Source of the DNA: a virus
IMG/VR virus record: IMGVR_UViG_3300046529_000501
Span: 1 to 24,717 of that record
DNA: 24,717 nt
Strand: one strand, 5' to 3'
In this document: piece by piece, positions 1 through 7,816 of the stretch
How the letters are laid out: every line of letters starts with the position of its first letter
Numbering within the stretch: position 1 is the first letter of the stretch
Position numbers and translations under genes: made by a program
Notes under the pieces: generated by a model
What the model saw: the letters and a program-made list of their open reading frames with translations, nothing else
What the model was told of the DNA's origin: nothing
Databases searched by the model: none

Positions 1-228
1 GGCGGTGGCGGCGTCCGGCCCGTTCAACCCGAGCAGATCGGACGAAGCCGTCAGCCCGGCCTGGCCTTGCGTGTTGTAAGGCAGCAGATCCTGACGCGCC
101 CGCTCCTCCGCCGCCTGTTGCGCCGCGTTGGCGGCCGATTGCGCGCTTTTGGTGGCGTCGGCCTGAATCAATGAACCGGCGATCCCACCAACGGCGGAGA
201 CACCGGCGGCGGCTGCTGCCCATGGCAT
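1..228 (-). CDS. Phage DNA injection/internal tail protein, N-terminal part (runs off left edge)
   Basis: Only the first 76 codons are in the window. The protein starts at an ATG 8 bases after a GGAGG, just past the stop of the cupin gene. It opens with an Ala/Gly-rich hydrophobic stretch (residues about 4-22, MPWAAAAAGVSAVGGIAGS) followed by an Ala/Gln-rich helix (SAQSAANAAQQAAEERARQ) and then QDLLPYNTQGQAGL. This pattern, a glycine-rich hydrophobic head, an ADATKSAQ-like helix and then a LPYxxxGQxGL segment, is common at the start of proteins annotated as internal or injection proteins at the end of podovirus tail operons. Position after the tail genes agrees. The function is inferred from this N-terminus and place; the remainder of the protein is not visible. 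Confidence 0.7.
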   Translation of the reverse strand, partial: MPWAAAAAGVSAVGGIAGSLIQADATKSAQSAANAAQQAAEERARQDLLPYNTQGQAGLTASSDLLGLNGPDAATA

Positions 229-231
229 GGC

Positions 232-579
232 TCAGTCCTCCAGTTCCAGGTGATGTTCGGCGGCGATCGACGGCTCGCCGTCCGGGTCGGCATGGTCGGC
301 GTTGTGGATGCAGGCAAGCACGCAATCGTCCGTCAACGTGTGAAATTCGTGCATCCGATGCGCCAGGATTTTAATGGTGTCAGGCGCGCTGAAATCGCCC
401 ACCGCGTCGCCATCGCACCAGAGACGCACCGAGCCACTCAATAGTGCCGTCAAATGATCGTAGTGGTGAGAATGCTGCGGAATGATCGTGCCGGCGTCCG
501 GCACCGACCACACCCGGTAGTAGATGCCGCCGAAGATCGTCAGGCTGATCGTGTAAGGTTGGTTCTCAGCGCGCTTCAT
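232..579 (-). CDS. Small cupin-fold protein
   Basis: A 115-residue single-domain protein. The metal-binding cupin signature is visible: H36-x-H38-x3-H42 in PQHSHHYDHLTALLSGSVRL (residues 34-53), a Gly-containing turn, then a second His cluster at H74/H77/H80 (HRMHEFHTL). Cupins of this size bind a divalent metal and may be enzymes, sugar-binding proteins or structural proteins; the sequence does not say which. The start is ATG at 579, overlapping the TGA of the oxygenase gene by one base (TGATG), so the two are likely translated together. It sits between a 2OG-dependent oxygenase and an injection-type protein, an unusual place for a metal-binding enzyme-like gene. Substrate unknown. Confidence 0.8.
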   Translation of the reverse strand: MKRAENQPYTISLTIFGGIYYRVWSVPDAGTIIPQHSHHYDHLTALLSGSVRLWCDGDAVGDFSAPDTIKILAHRMHEFHTLTDDCVLACIHNADHADPDGEPSIAAEHHLELED

Positions 580-1124
580 CACTCACACCTCATAGAAACG
601 ATGCAGACGATCCTGTCGCGGTCCCCTTCATTGGATATCGAGTGAACCAAAAGGTTGTCGAACGTCCAGACCGTGCCGGCCGCGAACGTGACCGCCTCGT
701 TCTCGCAACAGACCAATGCCGACCCGGCCAGTGTGACATGCGCCTTGCAGTTGTAAAATTCCGGTGCCCAGTTCCCCGCGTCCGAATGCGGCTGGATCAT
801 TTTGCCGGGCGGTAGTTTCGTGATCAGAATGGAACCCAGCTCGACCGCCTGCACCCGCGTCATCAGCGCGAACACCATCGGCCGCAGCGCCGGCAACGCG
901 TGCCACGCCGGCCAGAACACGTTGCGATGCTCCAGCCGCCGCGCCTCCATCGTGACATCGGCCACCGGCATGTAACGCACGGTGATGTCAGTCATCGCCG
1001 CGTGGGGTGTTCCTGGATAGAGCCGCCGCTCCGGGTTGCGGTCCCACAGGTGATCCGCGCGGTTCAAATCCAGCAGCGCCGGAACGCAATCAACGCCGTT
1101 CGCGAGTTGAACGAACCGGCTCAT
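579..1124 (-). CDS. 2-oxoglutarate/Fe(II) oxygenase, aspartyl/asparaginyl beta-hydroxylase-like
   Basis: A 181-residue protein with the double-stranded beta-helix signature of 2OG-Fe(II) oxygenases: H113-S-D115 in KMIQPHSDAGNW, a distal H161 in FDNLLVHSISNEG, and R171 ten residues later (GDRDRIV) in the place that binds 2-oxoglutarate. The two His, the Asp and the Arg fit the Asp/Arg-hydroxylase family (PF05118), which contains aspartyl/asparaginyl hydroxylases and also free-proline cis-hydroxylases. The family assignment is by motif only. It would act in the host cytoplasm. It overlaps the gene before it by ATGA and the cupin after it by TGATG, so it belongs to the tail operon. Target unknown; a virion protein or host metabolite are both possible. 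Confidence 0.8.
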   Translation of the reverse strand: MSRFVQLANGVDCVPALLDLNRADHLWDRNPERRLYPGTPHAAMTDITVRYMPVADVTMEARRLEHRNVFWPAWHALPALRPMVFALMTRVQAVELGSILITKLPPGKMIQPHSDAGNWAPEFYNCKAHVTLAGSALVCCENEAVTFAAGTVWTFDNLLVHSISNEGDRDRIVCIVSMRCE

Positions 1125-1468
1125 CCGATCGCCACCCAGGTGTAATCCGCGTTCGCGCTTGGCGCCGTCGCGGTAAATGCCACGGCATCAGCGACGATGC
1201 CGGTGAGAGCACGCAGGATGCCCGTCGCGTCATAGAGCGAAATGATCGGCGCCGTCGTGAACGGCGGGTCGAACGTCCCCGTGATCACGCCGAGAAAGTC
1301 GGAGTGCGCGCTGCCGGTCCTGGCCGAGCCCGCGTTGCCGGTCGCCTGCCGGTCGGCGAGCGCCTGGAACCACTGCGCCCAGACCGGCCTGATGATGCCG
1401 GCTTCGTCCAGCATCGGCTCCTGCACGGGCGGCTCCAGCCGCGTGGGGGATGTCATGGTCGCGGACAT
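1121..1468 (-). CDS. Conserved-looking phage tail-region protein
   Basis: A 115-residue protein starting at ATG 1468, which overlaps the previous stop by one base (TGATG) behind GGGAGCGCATTG. The N-terminal part has a proline-rich lead and the segment QEPMLDEAGIIRPVWAQWFQ (residues about 17-36), a pattern I have seen in short tail-operon proteins of many podo- and siphoviruses (a DExGxIxxxWxxWF signature). The C-terminal half alternates small and hydrophobic residues and looks beta-rich. No catalytic motif is visible. It lies between an 87-residue gene and the oxygenase. A role in the virion, for example as a small collar or fibre-associated protein, is possible but not shown. Confidence 0.75.
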   Translation of the reverse strand: MSATMTSPTRLEPPVQEPMLDEAGIIRPVWAQWFQALADRQATGNAGSARTGSAHSDFLGVITGTFDPPFTTAPIISLYDATGILRALTGIVADAVAFTATAPSANADYTWVAIG

Positions 1469-1746
1469 CAATGCGCTCCCGGCTGTCGCTCGGTCATCCT
1501 GCGACGAACATGGCTAACCAACCGTACCCCTGCATCGGCATCATCACGTCCATTCGCCACGGCGACAAAGCCGACGCGCTGGCCATCCTTCAATTCAACG
1601 ATAAGACCAACGCAGGCGCCGTGATCCCGTTCGGCGACGTCGATGCTGGCGACCTCGTCGCGCAACTCTCCCTCGCAATACGCACGAATGGCGCTAACTT
1701 CGTCCGGTGTGAACATGGGCATGACAGCCATCAGTGCGCTCCCGGC
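1466..1746 (-). repeat. Duplicated junction flanking the 87-residue gene
   Basis: GCCGGGAGCGCAYTGATG on the minus strand at 1729-1746 and 1466-1483, 17 of 18 identical; encodes PGAH plus stop, with Shine-Dalgarno and the overlapping next ATG. Confidence 0.8.
1468..1731 (-). CDS. Hypothetical 87-residue protein (cassette-like, shared PGAH tail)
   Basis: The protein begins MAVMPMFTPDEVSAI at ATG 1731, one base inside the TGA of the gp10-like gene (TGATG), with GGAG seven bases upstream. It is acidic in the N-terminal helix and has a beta-like middle (CVGLIVELKDGQRVGFVAVA). I do not recognise a family. It ends in QPGAH, and the upstream gp10-like protein ends in TPGAH: the 18-base junction carrying the 3' codons, Shine-Dalgarno and overlapping stop/start occurs at both ends of this gene with a single mismatch. 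That suggests it was inserted or duplicated as a unit into the coupled operon. Confidence 0.75.
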   Translation of the reverse strand: MAVMPMFTPDEVSAIRAYCEGELRDEVASIDVAERDHGACVGLIVELKDGQRVGFVAVANGRDDADAGVRLVSHVRRRMTERQPGAH

Positions 1747-3209
1747 GTGATGTCGGCATCGACGGCATAAAACCGCGTCAGCCCATGCGTTGTAAGCCGG
1801 AAAACACGCTGGCGAAACGAGCCGAGCCGCGTGGTGAACACCCGGTGGCGGTAATCGCCGGAGACGCCGGCCGACATGGTGCGCCCCGGGTTGTAGGTGC
1901 GCCCGCCGTCGTCGGACCACTGGAGGAGCACCGGTCCCGGCGTTTGCGCGCCGCCGACCTCCATCTCTATTTCGGCCCGGCTGCAAAACGCGCGGGCGCC
2001 CCGGACGCTGCTGACGACCAGCGGCGGCAACGTCGCCTGCCGGATGACCGCCACGCCCGCGTCGTTCGCCTGCATCGCCAGCGTGTAGAGTTGCCCGGAG
2101 GCGCGGTCGCCGAACAAATGGAGCGAGTTGTTGTCGGTTGCGGCGGTGTTCGCCCGCCATGGCCCGGAGCCGTTGGTGCTGGTCGATCGTTCGTGCCAGA
2201 CGCCGGTCCCGATGTCATAAACGAGCGTCCGGTTGTCCGCCGTCGTCAGGCAATAGAACAAATGCCCGCGATAGGAATGGGTCAGGCCGACGAGGCCGAT
2301 CGACTGCACGCCGACAATCGCCTCGATCGCGTGCGTGGAAACCCGTTTCGGCGTGTAACCGTTCGATCGGTAGACGATGCCATCGAGCCCCAGCCACCAC
2401 ACCGAACTGTCGGCCCGGCAGACCGATTGCGGCGAGCCGGTGCCGCCATTGATCACGCCGCCGGTCTGTCGCCGGAACGGAAAGTCGGCGTTGCCACTGT
2501 CATACCAGACCTCGAAACCGTTCTCGCCCACCGTCCAGATCTGATTGCGATGCGCGATCACCCGGCGAATGACGTTCGGCGTGGCGTCGGAAAACACGAA
2601 GTCCAGGGCGTCGAAGTCGGAGGGGTTGAGCAGCCGCGAGATGAACCACTCCGCCGTGTCGCCCAGCGACGAAAACGCGAAATATCCGTCAACGTAACAA
2701 ACCGACGACGCGCCGGGGAAGTCGGGGTCGGTGATCTTGTTCAGCGGATCGCCGGGGAGGTGCCCGCACGTCCAGGCATTGGGCGCCACGCAGACCACGG
2801 CCGCCGTTGGGCCCGCGGCGATCGTCGGGAAGCTGTTCCAGGGCGACGAGCCGGCGTTGGCGGTGCCGACGTCCGCGAGCATCTCCACGGCCGGTGCGCC
2901 GCCTGGGAACCGCACGCGGTAAAACTTCGTTCCGCTAACGACATAAAGAACGCCGACCATGTCGTCGTTCATCGCCAGGATCGGCCCGTCGCCGACCATG
3001 AGATACGGCACCAGGGCCGGCGTCGAGACGAGCGCCGCGGCGGTGAGCGCGTCGGCCGGCTGCTGCTCCGCCATCAGGTTGATGAGGCGCTTGGAGACCA
3101 GAGGCAGCGACGGGTGCTCGTAGCTCTCCAGCGGGAACGGAATGCGCTGCATCCCGGTCTTCGGCTTGAGGGCCTGCTGTAGCGCCTGGAGCGTCGCGGA
3201 GTCGGACAT
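1731..3209 (-). CDS. P22 gp10-like packaged-DNA stabilisation / tail hub protein
   Basis: A 492-residue protein resembling the phage stabilisation family (P22 gp10). Such proteins plug the portal-adaptor channel after packaging and carry the tail fibres. Visible support: an N-terminal LPLVSKRLINLMAEQQP segment (contact region with the neck), followed by repeated beta-strand units including WWLGLDGIVYRSNGYTPKRV (about residues 270-290), a motif typical of this family, and later WSDDGGRTYNPGR and GSFRQRVFRL. The start at 3209 overlaps the TGA of the preceding tailspike by one base. In P22 the gene follows gp4 directly; here about 6.8 kb of fibre, spike and small genes lie between the two. Confidence in the family is good, in the exact mechanical role moderate. 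Confidence 0.85.
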   Translation of the reverse strand: MSDSATLQALQQALKPKTGMQRIPFPLESYEHPSLPLVSKRLINLMAEQQPADALTAAALVSTPALVPYLMVGDGPILAMNDDMVGVLYVVSGTKFYRVRFPGGAPAVEMLADVGTANAGSSPWNSFPTIAAGPTAAVVCVAPNAWTCGHLPGDPLNKITDPDFPGASSVCYVDGYFAFSSLGDTAEWFISRLLNPSDFDALDFVFSDATPNVIRRVIAHRNQIWTVGENGFEVWYDSGNADFPFRRQTGGVINGGTGSPQSVCRADSSVWWLGLDGIVYRSNGYTPKRVSTHAIEAIVGVQSIGLVGLTHSYRGHLFYCLTTADNRTLVYDIGTGVWHERSTSTNGSGPWRANTAATDNNSLHLFGDRASGQLYTLAMQANDAGVAVIRQATLPPLVVSSVRGARAFCSRAEIEMEVGGAQTPGPVLLQWSDDGGRTYNPGRTMSAGVSGDYRHRVFTTRLGSFRQRVFRLTTHGLTRFYAVDADITPGAH

Positions 3210-4918
3210 CAGGGATTGTCGTATGGTGTATCGTTCAGATAGACGCCCGCCGAGACATTGATACCTCCCACGACCGCGCCGCCACCAGGATGGCCGACCG
3301 ACATTCCGCCGTCTGGCAACAAGAAATTACCACTCGGCATCACGCCGCCCATGGTAAGTTCGTCAAGGCCGGCGTCCACCGTCAGGCTCGCGGTGGCATT
3401 CAAAGCCAGATCAGCCCCCCAGATCAGCACACCCGCGGCGTTGGTAAGGAAAATCCCGTGCTGCTGTGAGGTGGACCCCCGGAGATTGCCGGCACGCACG
3501 GAGAAGAAAGAGACTCTGCCGGCTGTCTGATAGAACCCCACCTGGCCGGGGGCCGTCGATGCGCCATTGTTGATCGCCCTGCACCCGGTGAATTGAGCCT
3601 CGGCGGCGGCGGTGACGAAGCCGGCGTTTGAATTGCCCTCGGAATGACAATCGTTACAAAGCACGTCTGTATTGTTGATGCCGAACTCGAACCCGCTACC
3701 GGCATTACTGGCTGGGGTGCCCAGTGTCGGCCCGGTCGGTCCCGTGCCCGCCAGTTCGGTGTAGACGCCTATGATCTTGTGGTCGCCGCCATAAGTGTCG
3801 AGAAAGACCTCGCTATTGCCGTCCTGGCCGAAAAGACCTCCGGTCAGTCGTATGCCATTGATCGGGCAGGCGGGCAGTCCAACGGCCGAGAAGCCAGGTT
3901 CGACATTGGCGAAGCTGCTGCAGTTGACAATCTCCCCAAGCGAGATCCGATCGGGGCCGCCCCCCTGGGCAAAAACAAGGAAGCCGTGGCCGCCGTTTTG
4001 CGTCGAAAGGCAGTTGTTGAGCGACCACTGCAACGCGCCATTCGACGCCGTGTTGGTCCAGAAGAACCCGTCATCCAGATTGAGGTAGGAGATGACGTTT
4101 TCGATAAAGGAATATCCCGTTGGTCCCAGCCGGAGACCCTTGAATTGATTTTGCACGATCAGATTGGATAGCCGGCAAAACTGTACGTAACCCGGAGCAC
4201 TGATCCCGTCCGCGCCATCTGTGGCGGGCACACTCCGGTCAATCGTCAGGTGCTCGATCACGACGCTGGTTACGTTCGTCTCAAGTGCCACCACTTGCGC
4301 CGTGCTTGAGTTGGAGACGATGCGGGTGGCGTTGCGCCCGGCACCGACGATGTGGGTGCCGTCGCGTGTGATATACAGCGGGTCGGTGGTCAGGTAGGCG
4401 CCGGCTGGAAAGAGGATGGACGGTCCCGCCGCGAGGGCCGCGTTGATGGCTCCCGTGTCGTCGGTGGTCCCGTTTCCCCTGGCGCCGAATTGCCGCACCG
4501 AAACCGGCGCGCCGTACGGCTGGAGGTAATAGGTCGCGCCCGGCGACGCGATGACCGAGCCGCCGTTGTCAGGAGCCGGCGGCCCCTGGACATACGTTCC
4601 GCCACCGCCGTCTCCGGGCGCGTAATATCCCAGCACGTCGATGCACGGATGAGCGACGGACAGGGCGCGCAAAGCTCCGATCGAACTGACGAATTGCGTT
4701 GCTTTCGCGGCCACGGCGGCATCCCCCGCGATGCGCGCCGCCGTTTCGGCCTCCAGGTTGGCGGCGACGATCGCCGACATGTACGTCCGCATCGCCGGCG
4801 CGCTGAACAGGCCCGACCCGGCGCGTTCGCCGACGACCCACGACGTGTCGCTGACCGCGCCGAGGTCGGGCAGGTCGTAGATGCGGATGCCGGGGAACGT
4901 GCCTATGGTCGTGCTCAT
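3209..4918 (-). CDS. Tailspike with right-handed beta-helix (pectate-lyase-like) domain
   Basis: A 569-residue virion spike. The start ATG 4918 has GGGAGG eight bases upstream. The N-terminal part (residues about 1-75, FPGIRIYDLPDLGAVSDTSW) looks like a virion-anchoring domain found on podovirus spikes. A helical Ala/Glu stretch follows, and then the signature entry to a beta-helix, VSVRQFGARGNGTTDDTGAI (about residues 139-158), with many Asn/Gly-turn coils up to about residue 500. Such spikes bind and often cleave capsular or O-antigen polysaccharide; catalytic residues cannot be picked out from sequence alone. It is one of three beta-helix proteins in a row, and ends one base into the gp10-like gene. 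Confidence 0.88.
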   Translation of the reverse strand: MSTTIGTFPGIRIYDLPDLGAVSDTSWVVGERAGSGLFSAPAMRTYMSAIVAANLEAETAARIAGDAAVAAKATQFVSSIGALRALSVAHPCIDVLGYYAPGDGGGGTYVQGPPAPDNGGSVIASPGATYYLQPYGAPVSVRQFGARGNGTTDDTGAINAALAAGPSILFPAGAYLTTDPLYITRDGTHIVGAGRNATRIVSNSSTAQVVALETNVTSVVIEHLTIDRSVPATDGADGISAPGYVQFCRLSNLIVQNQFKGLRLGPTGYSFIENVISYLNLDDGFFWTNTASNGALQWSLNNCLSTQNGGHGFLVFAQGGGPDRISLGEIVNCSSFANVEPGFSAVGLPACPINGIRLTGGLFGQDGNSEVFLDTYGGDHKIIGVYTELAGTGPTGPTLGTPASNAGSGFEFGINNTDVLCNDCHSEGNSNAGFVTAAAEAQFTGCRAINNGASTAPGQVGFYQTAGRVSFFSVRAGNLRGSTSQQHGIFLTNAAGVLIWGADLALNATASLTVDAGLDELTMGGVMPSGNFLLPDGGMSVGHPGGGAVVGGINVSAGVYLNDTPYDNP

Positions 4919-4951
4919 CTCATGGCCTCCCGGCGTCGGGCAACATTCATG

Positions 4952-6706
4952 CTAAAAGCCCCTACATTGAACGGCGACCCTGTCGTGATCACTCCAGTTG
5001 AGGCCGATTCCCGTGGTTCGGCTGTAGTTCGACAGGACCACGCTGTGGTTTGTCGCGGCGGTTACCACGGGGGCGGACCCCACCGAGTTCGACTGATTGA
5101 CCGCGGAACAGACATACCCAACCGGGGCGGCGACCGGTATGTCAACCACGCCGTTGTTTCGCGTGGCGCCGGTCCCGGTATCCACCAGAAATGTCAGAAA
5201 ATCAGCGCCCACGGTCATCGCCGGAGCCGTGCCGAAACCACTTTCAATCGTCGGAACGGGCGGTTTGTCCCATGTATTCTTTCCCAGCCCACTTCCCAAC
5301 CCGGTTAGAATAATGGAGGAAGCGCCAGCCGTAAAAGCCGAGACATTCCCTGAAATCATAGTGGACGCCGAGAAATCCGAAACCAGCACATCGGTTTGAT
5401 AAAGGAAGGTATTATCGGTCATGACGAGTCCAGAGGGCGTGTGTCCCGTCGCTACGATACCGTGGACATGAAGATGTTGATTGTTGGTCGTATTCGCCGT
5501 GCCCCCGAACAAACCATTTTGCACGGTAATGCCTGGGTTCCCTCCCGTGATTTTGATCTGGGCGTAATCACCACCGTCCAGGATGCCGCCAACTATCCTG
5601 TTGTCGGTGTTTCGTAACGACACGTTGCTTCCCGCTGTAACAATGAAACTGCCATTCGCTCCCTGACTCAGAAAGTTCATTAACGTGAGTTCGCCGTTCG
5701 CTCCCAAATTGAAACATGGCTGGTTGCCTCCGTTCGGCTCACCCCAGGTCGTGGCTGGTGTGGCGCATGACGCGTTCGCACCGCTGAAGTTTATCCCCGA
5801 CGACCACGTGCCCCCCGCCGATGTATCGACAATCGTAGCCACTACATCCCATCCAGCGGCAATGTTGGACTCCGCCAGGACGGCTCCGGCATCCAGGTAG
5901 AAACCGTATCGCGCACCAATTACTCCCACCCCGCTCAGTCCCAGATTCACGGTCCCGCCGCTTTTGATATGAAACACGGTCTGTGTACTGGCCGCCGTTC
6001 CCACCGCCGCGTTGGTTCCCCCCATCAAAAGCCACGCTCCCGGCTCGACGCGCACATCGTTGAACGCCAAACCGTCCCCGGTATTCTGAAGCGTGATCAG
6101 GTCATGGGCGGCGAACGCCTGAACACCCTTGAATGTCCAGTTACCCCAACCCAGGTTGGACGTCTGCTTGATGCCATCGTAAGCATTTACAATGATGACG
6201 TTCTCGATCCTGATCAGGCCACATTGAACCGTGCCGTCATCCGAGATGAGCGGGAGATATGAGTCAGCCCCGGTTTGATTGGGCCAGAAAAAGATCATCC
6301 CAGTCAACGCCCAGTTACTTCGACAAAGGAACGGTTTAACGGTTCTGTTTGTCAGAACGAACGTCGTCCCATTGTTATCGCCGATGGTCACACCAACAGT
6401 GGGGACACCAACCCCCATTAAATGACAGTTCGATAGCGTGATGGAGGCCGCTCCGGTCAATAAGATCCGGCCAGGAGGCAACAGGAGCCGGGTGCCCTTC
6501 GCCGCGCACGCATCCACGGCGGCCTTCAACGCCACATCGTCCGATGTCGTACCATCGGCTTTCACACCGTAGGCCGTGGCATACATCACCGACCCCGACG
6601 TTTCGGACGTCATCGGGTTGCCGCACGTCGGCGGATTGCCGGGACACGCCGCATGCGCCGCGAACGAAACGAGGGAGAGCAGCAGGCCGAGGATCACGCG
6701 ACGCAT
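4952..6706 (-). CDS. Beta-helix (pectate-lyase-like) protein with N-terminal Sec signal peptide
   Basis: A 584-residue protein. The chosen start is ATG 6706, six bases after a GGAGG located inside the preceding gene; the longer frame from 6727 lacks such a site. The first 20 residues are a textbook signal peptide: MRR, a hydrophobic core (VILGLLLSLVSFAA), then AHA-A as the likely signal peptidase I site. After a Cys-containing link (CPGNPPTCGN) comes ATAYGVKADGTTSDDVALKA, the standard entry to a right-handed beta-helix, and Asn/Gly-rich coils continue to the end. It looks like a tailspike or depolymerase, but a cleavable export signal is not expected on a cytoplasmically assembled virion protein. 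It may be a secreted depolymerase, or the signal may be decayed or have another role. Confidence 0.85.
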   Translation of the reverse strand: MRRVILGLLLSLVSFAAHAACPGNPPTCGNPMTSETSGSVMYATAYGVKADGTTSDDVALKAAVDACAAKGTRLLLPPGRILLTGAASITLSNCHLMGVGVPTVGVTIGDNNGTTFVLTNRTVKPFLCRSNWALTGMIFFWPNQTGADSYLPLISDDGTVQCGLIRIENVIIVNAYDGIKQTSNLGWGNWTFKGVQAFAAHDLITLQNTGDGLAFNDVRVEPGAWLLMGGTNAAVGTAASTQTVFHIKSGGTVNLGLSGVGVIGARYGFYLDAGAVLAESNIAAGWDVVATIVDTSAGGTWSSGINFSGANASCATPATTWGEPNGGNQPCFNLGANGELTLMNFLSQGANGSFIVTAGSNVSLRNTDNRIVGGILDGGDYAQIKITGGNPGITVQNGLFGGTANTTNNQHLHVHGIVATGHTPSGLVMTDNTFLYQTDVLVSDFSASTMISGNVSAFTAGASSIILTGLGSGLGKNTWDKPPVPTIESGFGTAPAMTVGADFLTFLVDTGTGATRNNGVVDIPVAAPVGYVCSAVNQSNSVGSAPVVTAATNHSVVLSNYSRTTGIGLNWSDHDRVAVQCRGF

Positions 6707-7017
6707 ACGAAGCCTCCATTCTCCCAAAGGTCTTGCGACGCGAGCCCGTCGCTGCTGAGCGGCAGGATTCCCCCGCCGGGCACGACGCAGACGAACCGGC
6801 CGTTGTTCCAGTAAGCCCCGGGCGCGAGCCCTTCGTCGCTCAGCGGCAGATCCGCCGCCGGGGGTAGACCTTTCACGGTCACGGACGATCCGCTTCCCGC
6901 CGATACCGGCGACACGGACGGAGGCCCCGGCGTTCCGTCGATGTAGATCGCCGCGACCTCCGGGTCGGTCAGCACCGCCGGCACCGGAGGATTGGTCGAA
7001 ATGATCAGCTCACGCAC
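6694..7017 (-). CDS. Small tail-region protein with two LPxS..GL..WxNG.F.CV repeats
   Basis: A 107-residue protein starting at GTG 7017, six bases after GGAGG; it overlaps the upstream gene by 13 bases. The N-terminal half (PAVLTDPEVAAIYIDGTPG) is unassigned. The C-terminal half holds two copies of a roughly 22-residue unit, at residues 57-78 (LPLSDEGL...YWNNGRFVCV) and 85-106 (LPLSSDGL...LWENGGFVCV). A third copy forms the C-terminus of the preceding gene's product. The final copy's codons (GGA GGC TTC GTA TGC GT) also supply the Shine-Dalgarno and start codon of the next gene. I recognise no family. The aromatic and Cys-bearing repeats may be small beta-hairpin attachment or binding modules. 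Confidence 0.78.
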   Translation of the reverse strand: MRELIISTNPPVPAVLTDPEVAAIYIDGTPGPPSVSPVSAGSGSSVTVKGLPPAADLPLSDEGLAPGAYWNNGRFVCVVPGGGILPLSSDGLASQDLWENGGFVCVA

Positions 7018-7076
7018 AGAAAGCCTCCGTTGTTCCAGTAGGTGTCCGGAGGGAGTCCCTCGCTGCTGGTCGGCAG
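6694..7076 (-). repeat. Repeated C-terminal module and junction flanking the 107-residue gene
   Basis: Three copies of a roughly 22-codon unit at about 7008-7076, near 6780-6850 and 6697-6765. The outer two end in GGAGGCTTYSTRTGCGT, which serves as Shine-Dalgarno plus start codon of the next gene. Confidence 0.78.
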
Positions 7077-7598
7077 GCTGTCGTCCGTCAGCATGATCAG
7101 CGGCGCGATCGACCGCGAAACCATCGGGCGGACATGGAGGTGCCCCTCGGCGAGCAGCTCGGCCTCGCCGCCGCCGTTGGCGTCGAACAGGATCGCCCAG
7201 CGGCAGCGAAGCGGCCACGCGCCCAGGGTGCCGGCGGGGACGACGAGGCGGAACGTGGCGGTGGCCATGTCGTAAATCGTGGCGGTGGCGGACCACAGCA
7301 CCGTGCCGGGTCCGGCGACCCCGCCGCCATACCAGCCACCCCAACCATAATCCCATCCGCTCCCCCATCCGCCGAAGTTCCGCCCGTAGCCGCCCCGGTG
7401 GTCGGGCCAGACGAACAGGGAGAGCGCCGGCCCGCCGATGCCGCCGGACAGCTCGATCGGCAGCGCGTCGGGGCTGTCGCGATCGACCACCGAGACGAGC
7501 AGCGTGACGCTGTCGGAGCCGCCCAGGACCAGGTCGCGCGTGGGCACGCGCACGGGCGAGACGCGGTCGAGCGGCAATGTGAGCGGGAAGGTGGTCAT
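7005..7598 (-). CDS. Tail-region beta-sandwich-like protein with Gly/Trp/Tyr-rich loop
   Basis: A 197-residue protein starting MTTFPLTLPLDRVSPV at ATG 7598 (ATGA overlap with the preceding gene). The first about 50 residues (TFPLTLPLDRV...GSDSVTLLVSVVDRDSPDALPIELSG) resemble the N-terminal immunoglobulin-like fold seen in baseplate upper (BppU-type) proteins; this is a resemblance only. Residues about 70-95 form a low-complexity Gly/Trp/Tyr insert (GGWGSGWDYGWGGWYGGG). A second beta-rich segment follows (TVLWSATATIYDMATATFRL). The C-terminus is one copy of the LPTSSEGL...YWNNGGFLCV repeat shared with the next gene. It probably belongs to the tail fibre assembly. Confidence 0.75.
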   Translation of the reverse strand: MTTFPLTLPLDRVSPVRVPTRDLVLGGSDSVTLLVSVVDRDSPDALPIELSGGIGGPALSLFVWPDHRGGYGRNFGGWGSGWDYGWGGWYGGGVAGPGTVLWSATATIYDMATATFRLVVPAGTLGAWPLRCRWAILFDANGGGEAELLAEGHLHVRPMVSRSIAPLIMLTDDSLPTSSEGLPPDTYWNNGGFLCVS

Positions 7599-7816
7599 TC
7601 CTCCGACTCGGCGCCGGCCCACGCGGCCCGGTTAAACGGCGCGGGCGAAGTCGATCGTTTCGCCTCCTCCGCCATGGCCTGGGTGGTGATGGCGGTGATC
7701 AGTGGCGCGGCGACGCAATAGCGTGCGTCCTGCAATACCGCGATGATCGTGTTCCATTGGTCGGCGCGCAACGTGATCGCGACCAGTTCGGATGCGTGCA
7801 TGGGTTGTCCGTTCAT
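7595..7816 (-). CDS. Hypothetical 73-residue protein
   Basis: A small protein ([20 protein letters not shown]...) read from ATG 7816, overlapping the fibre gene's stop by ATGA and itself overlapping the next start by ATGA. The sequence predicts mostly helix: residues about 9-50 (ELVAITLRADQWNTIIAVLQ, then PLITAITTQAMAEEA). The segment LRADQWNTIIAVLQDARY is typical of small phage helical proteins that follow tail fibre genes, but no function is known to me. It may be a fibre-associated or assembly factor because of its position between the collagen-like fibre and the BppU-like protein. Confidence 0.72.
   Translation of the reverse strand: MNGQPMHASELVAITLRADQWNTIIAVLQDARYCVAAPLITAITTQAMAEEAKRSTSPAPFNRAAWAGAESEE

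Noticed and set aside
1734-3182. Long plus-strand open frame (482 codons) opposite the gp10-like gene
   Set aside because: Arg/Gly-rich composition typical of the antisense of a high-GC gene; the minus strand holds a recognisable protein with coupled overlaps.
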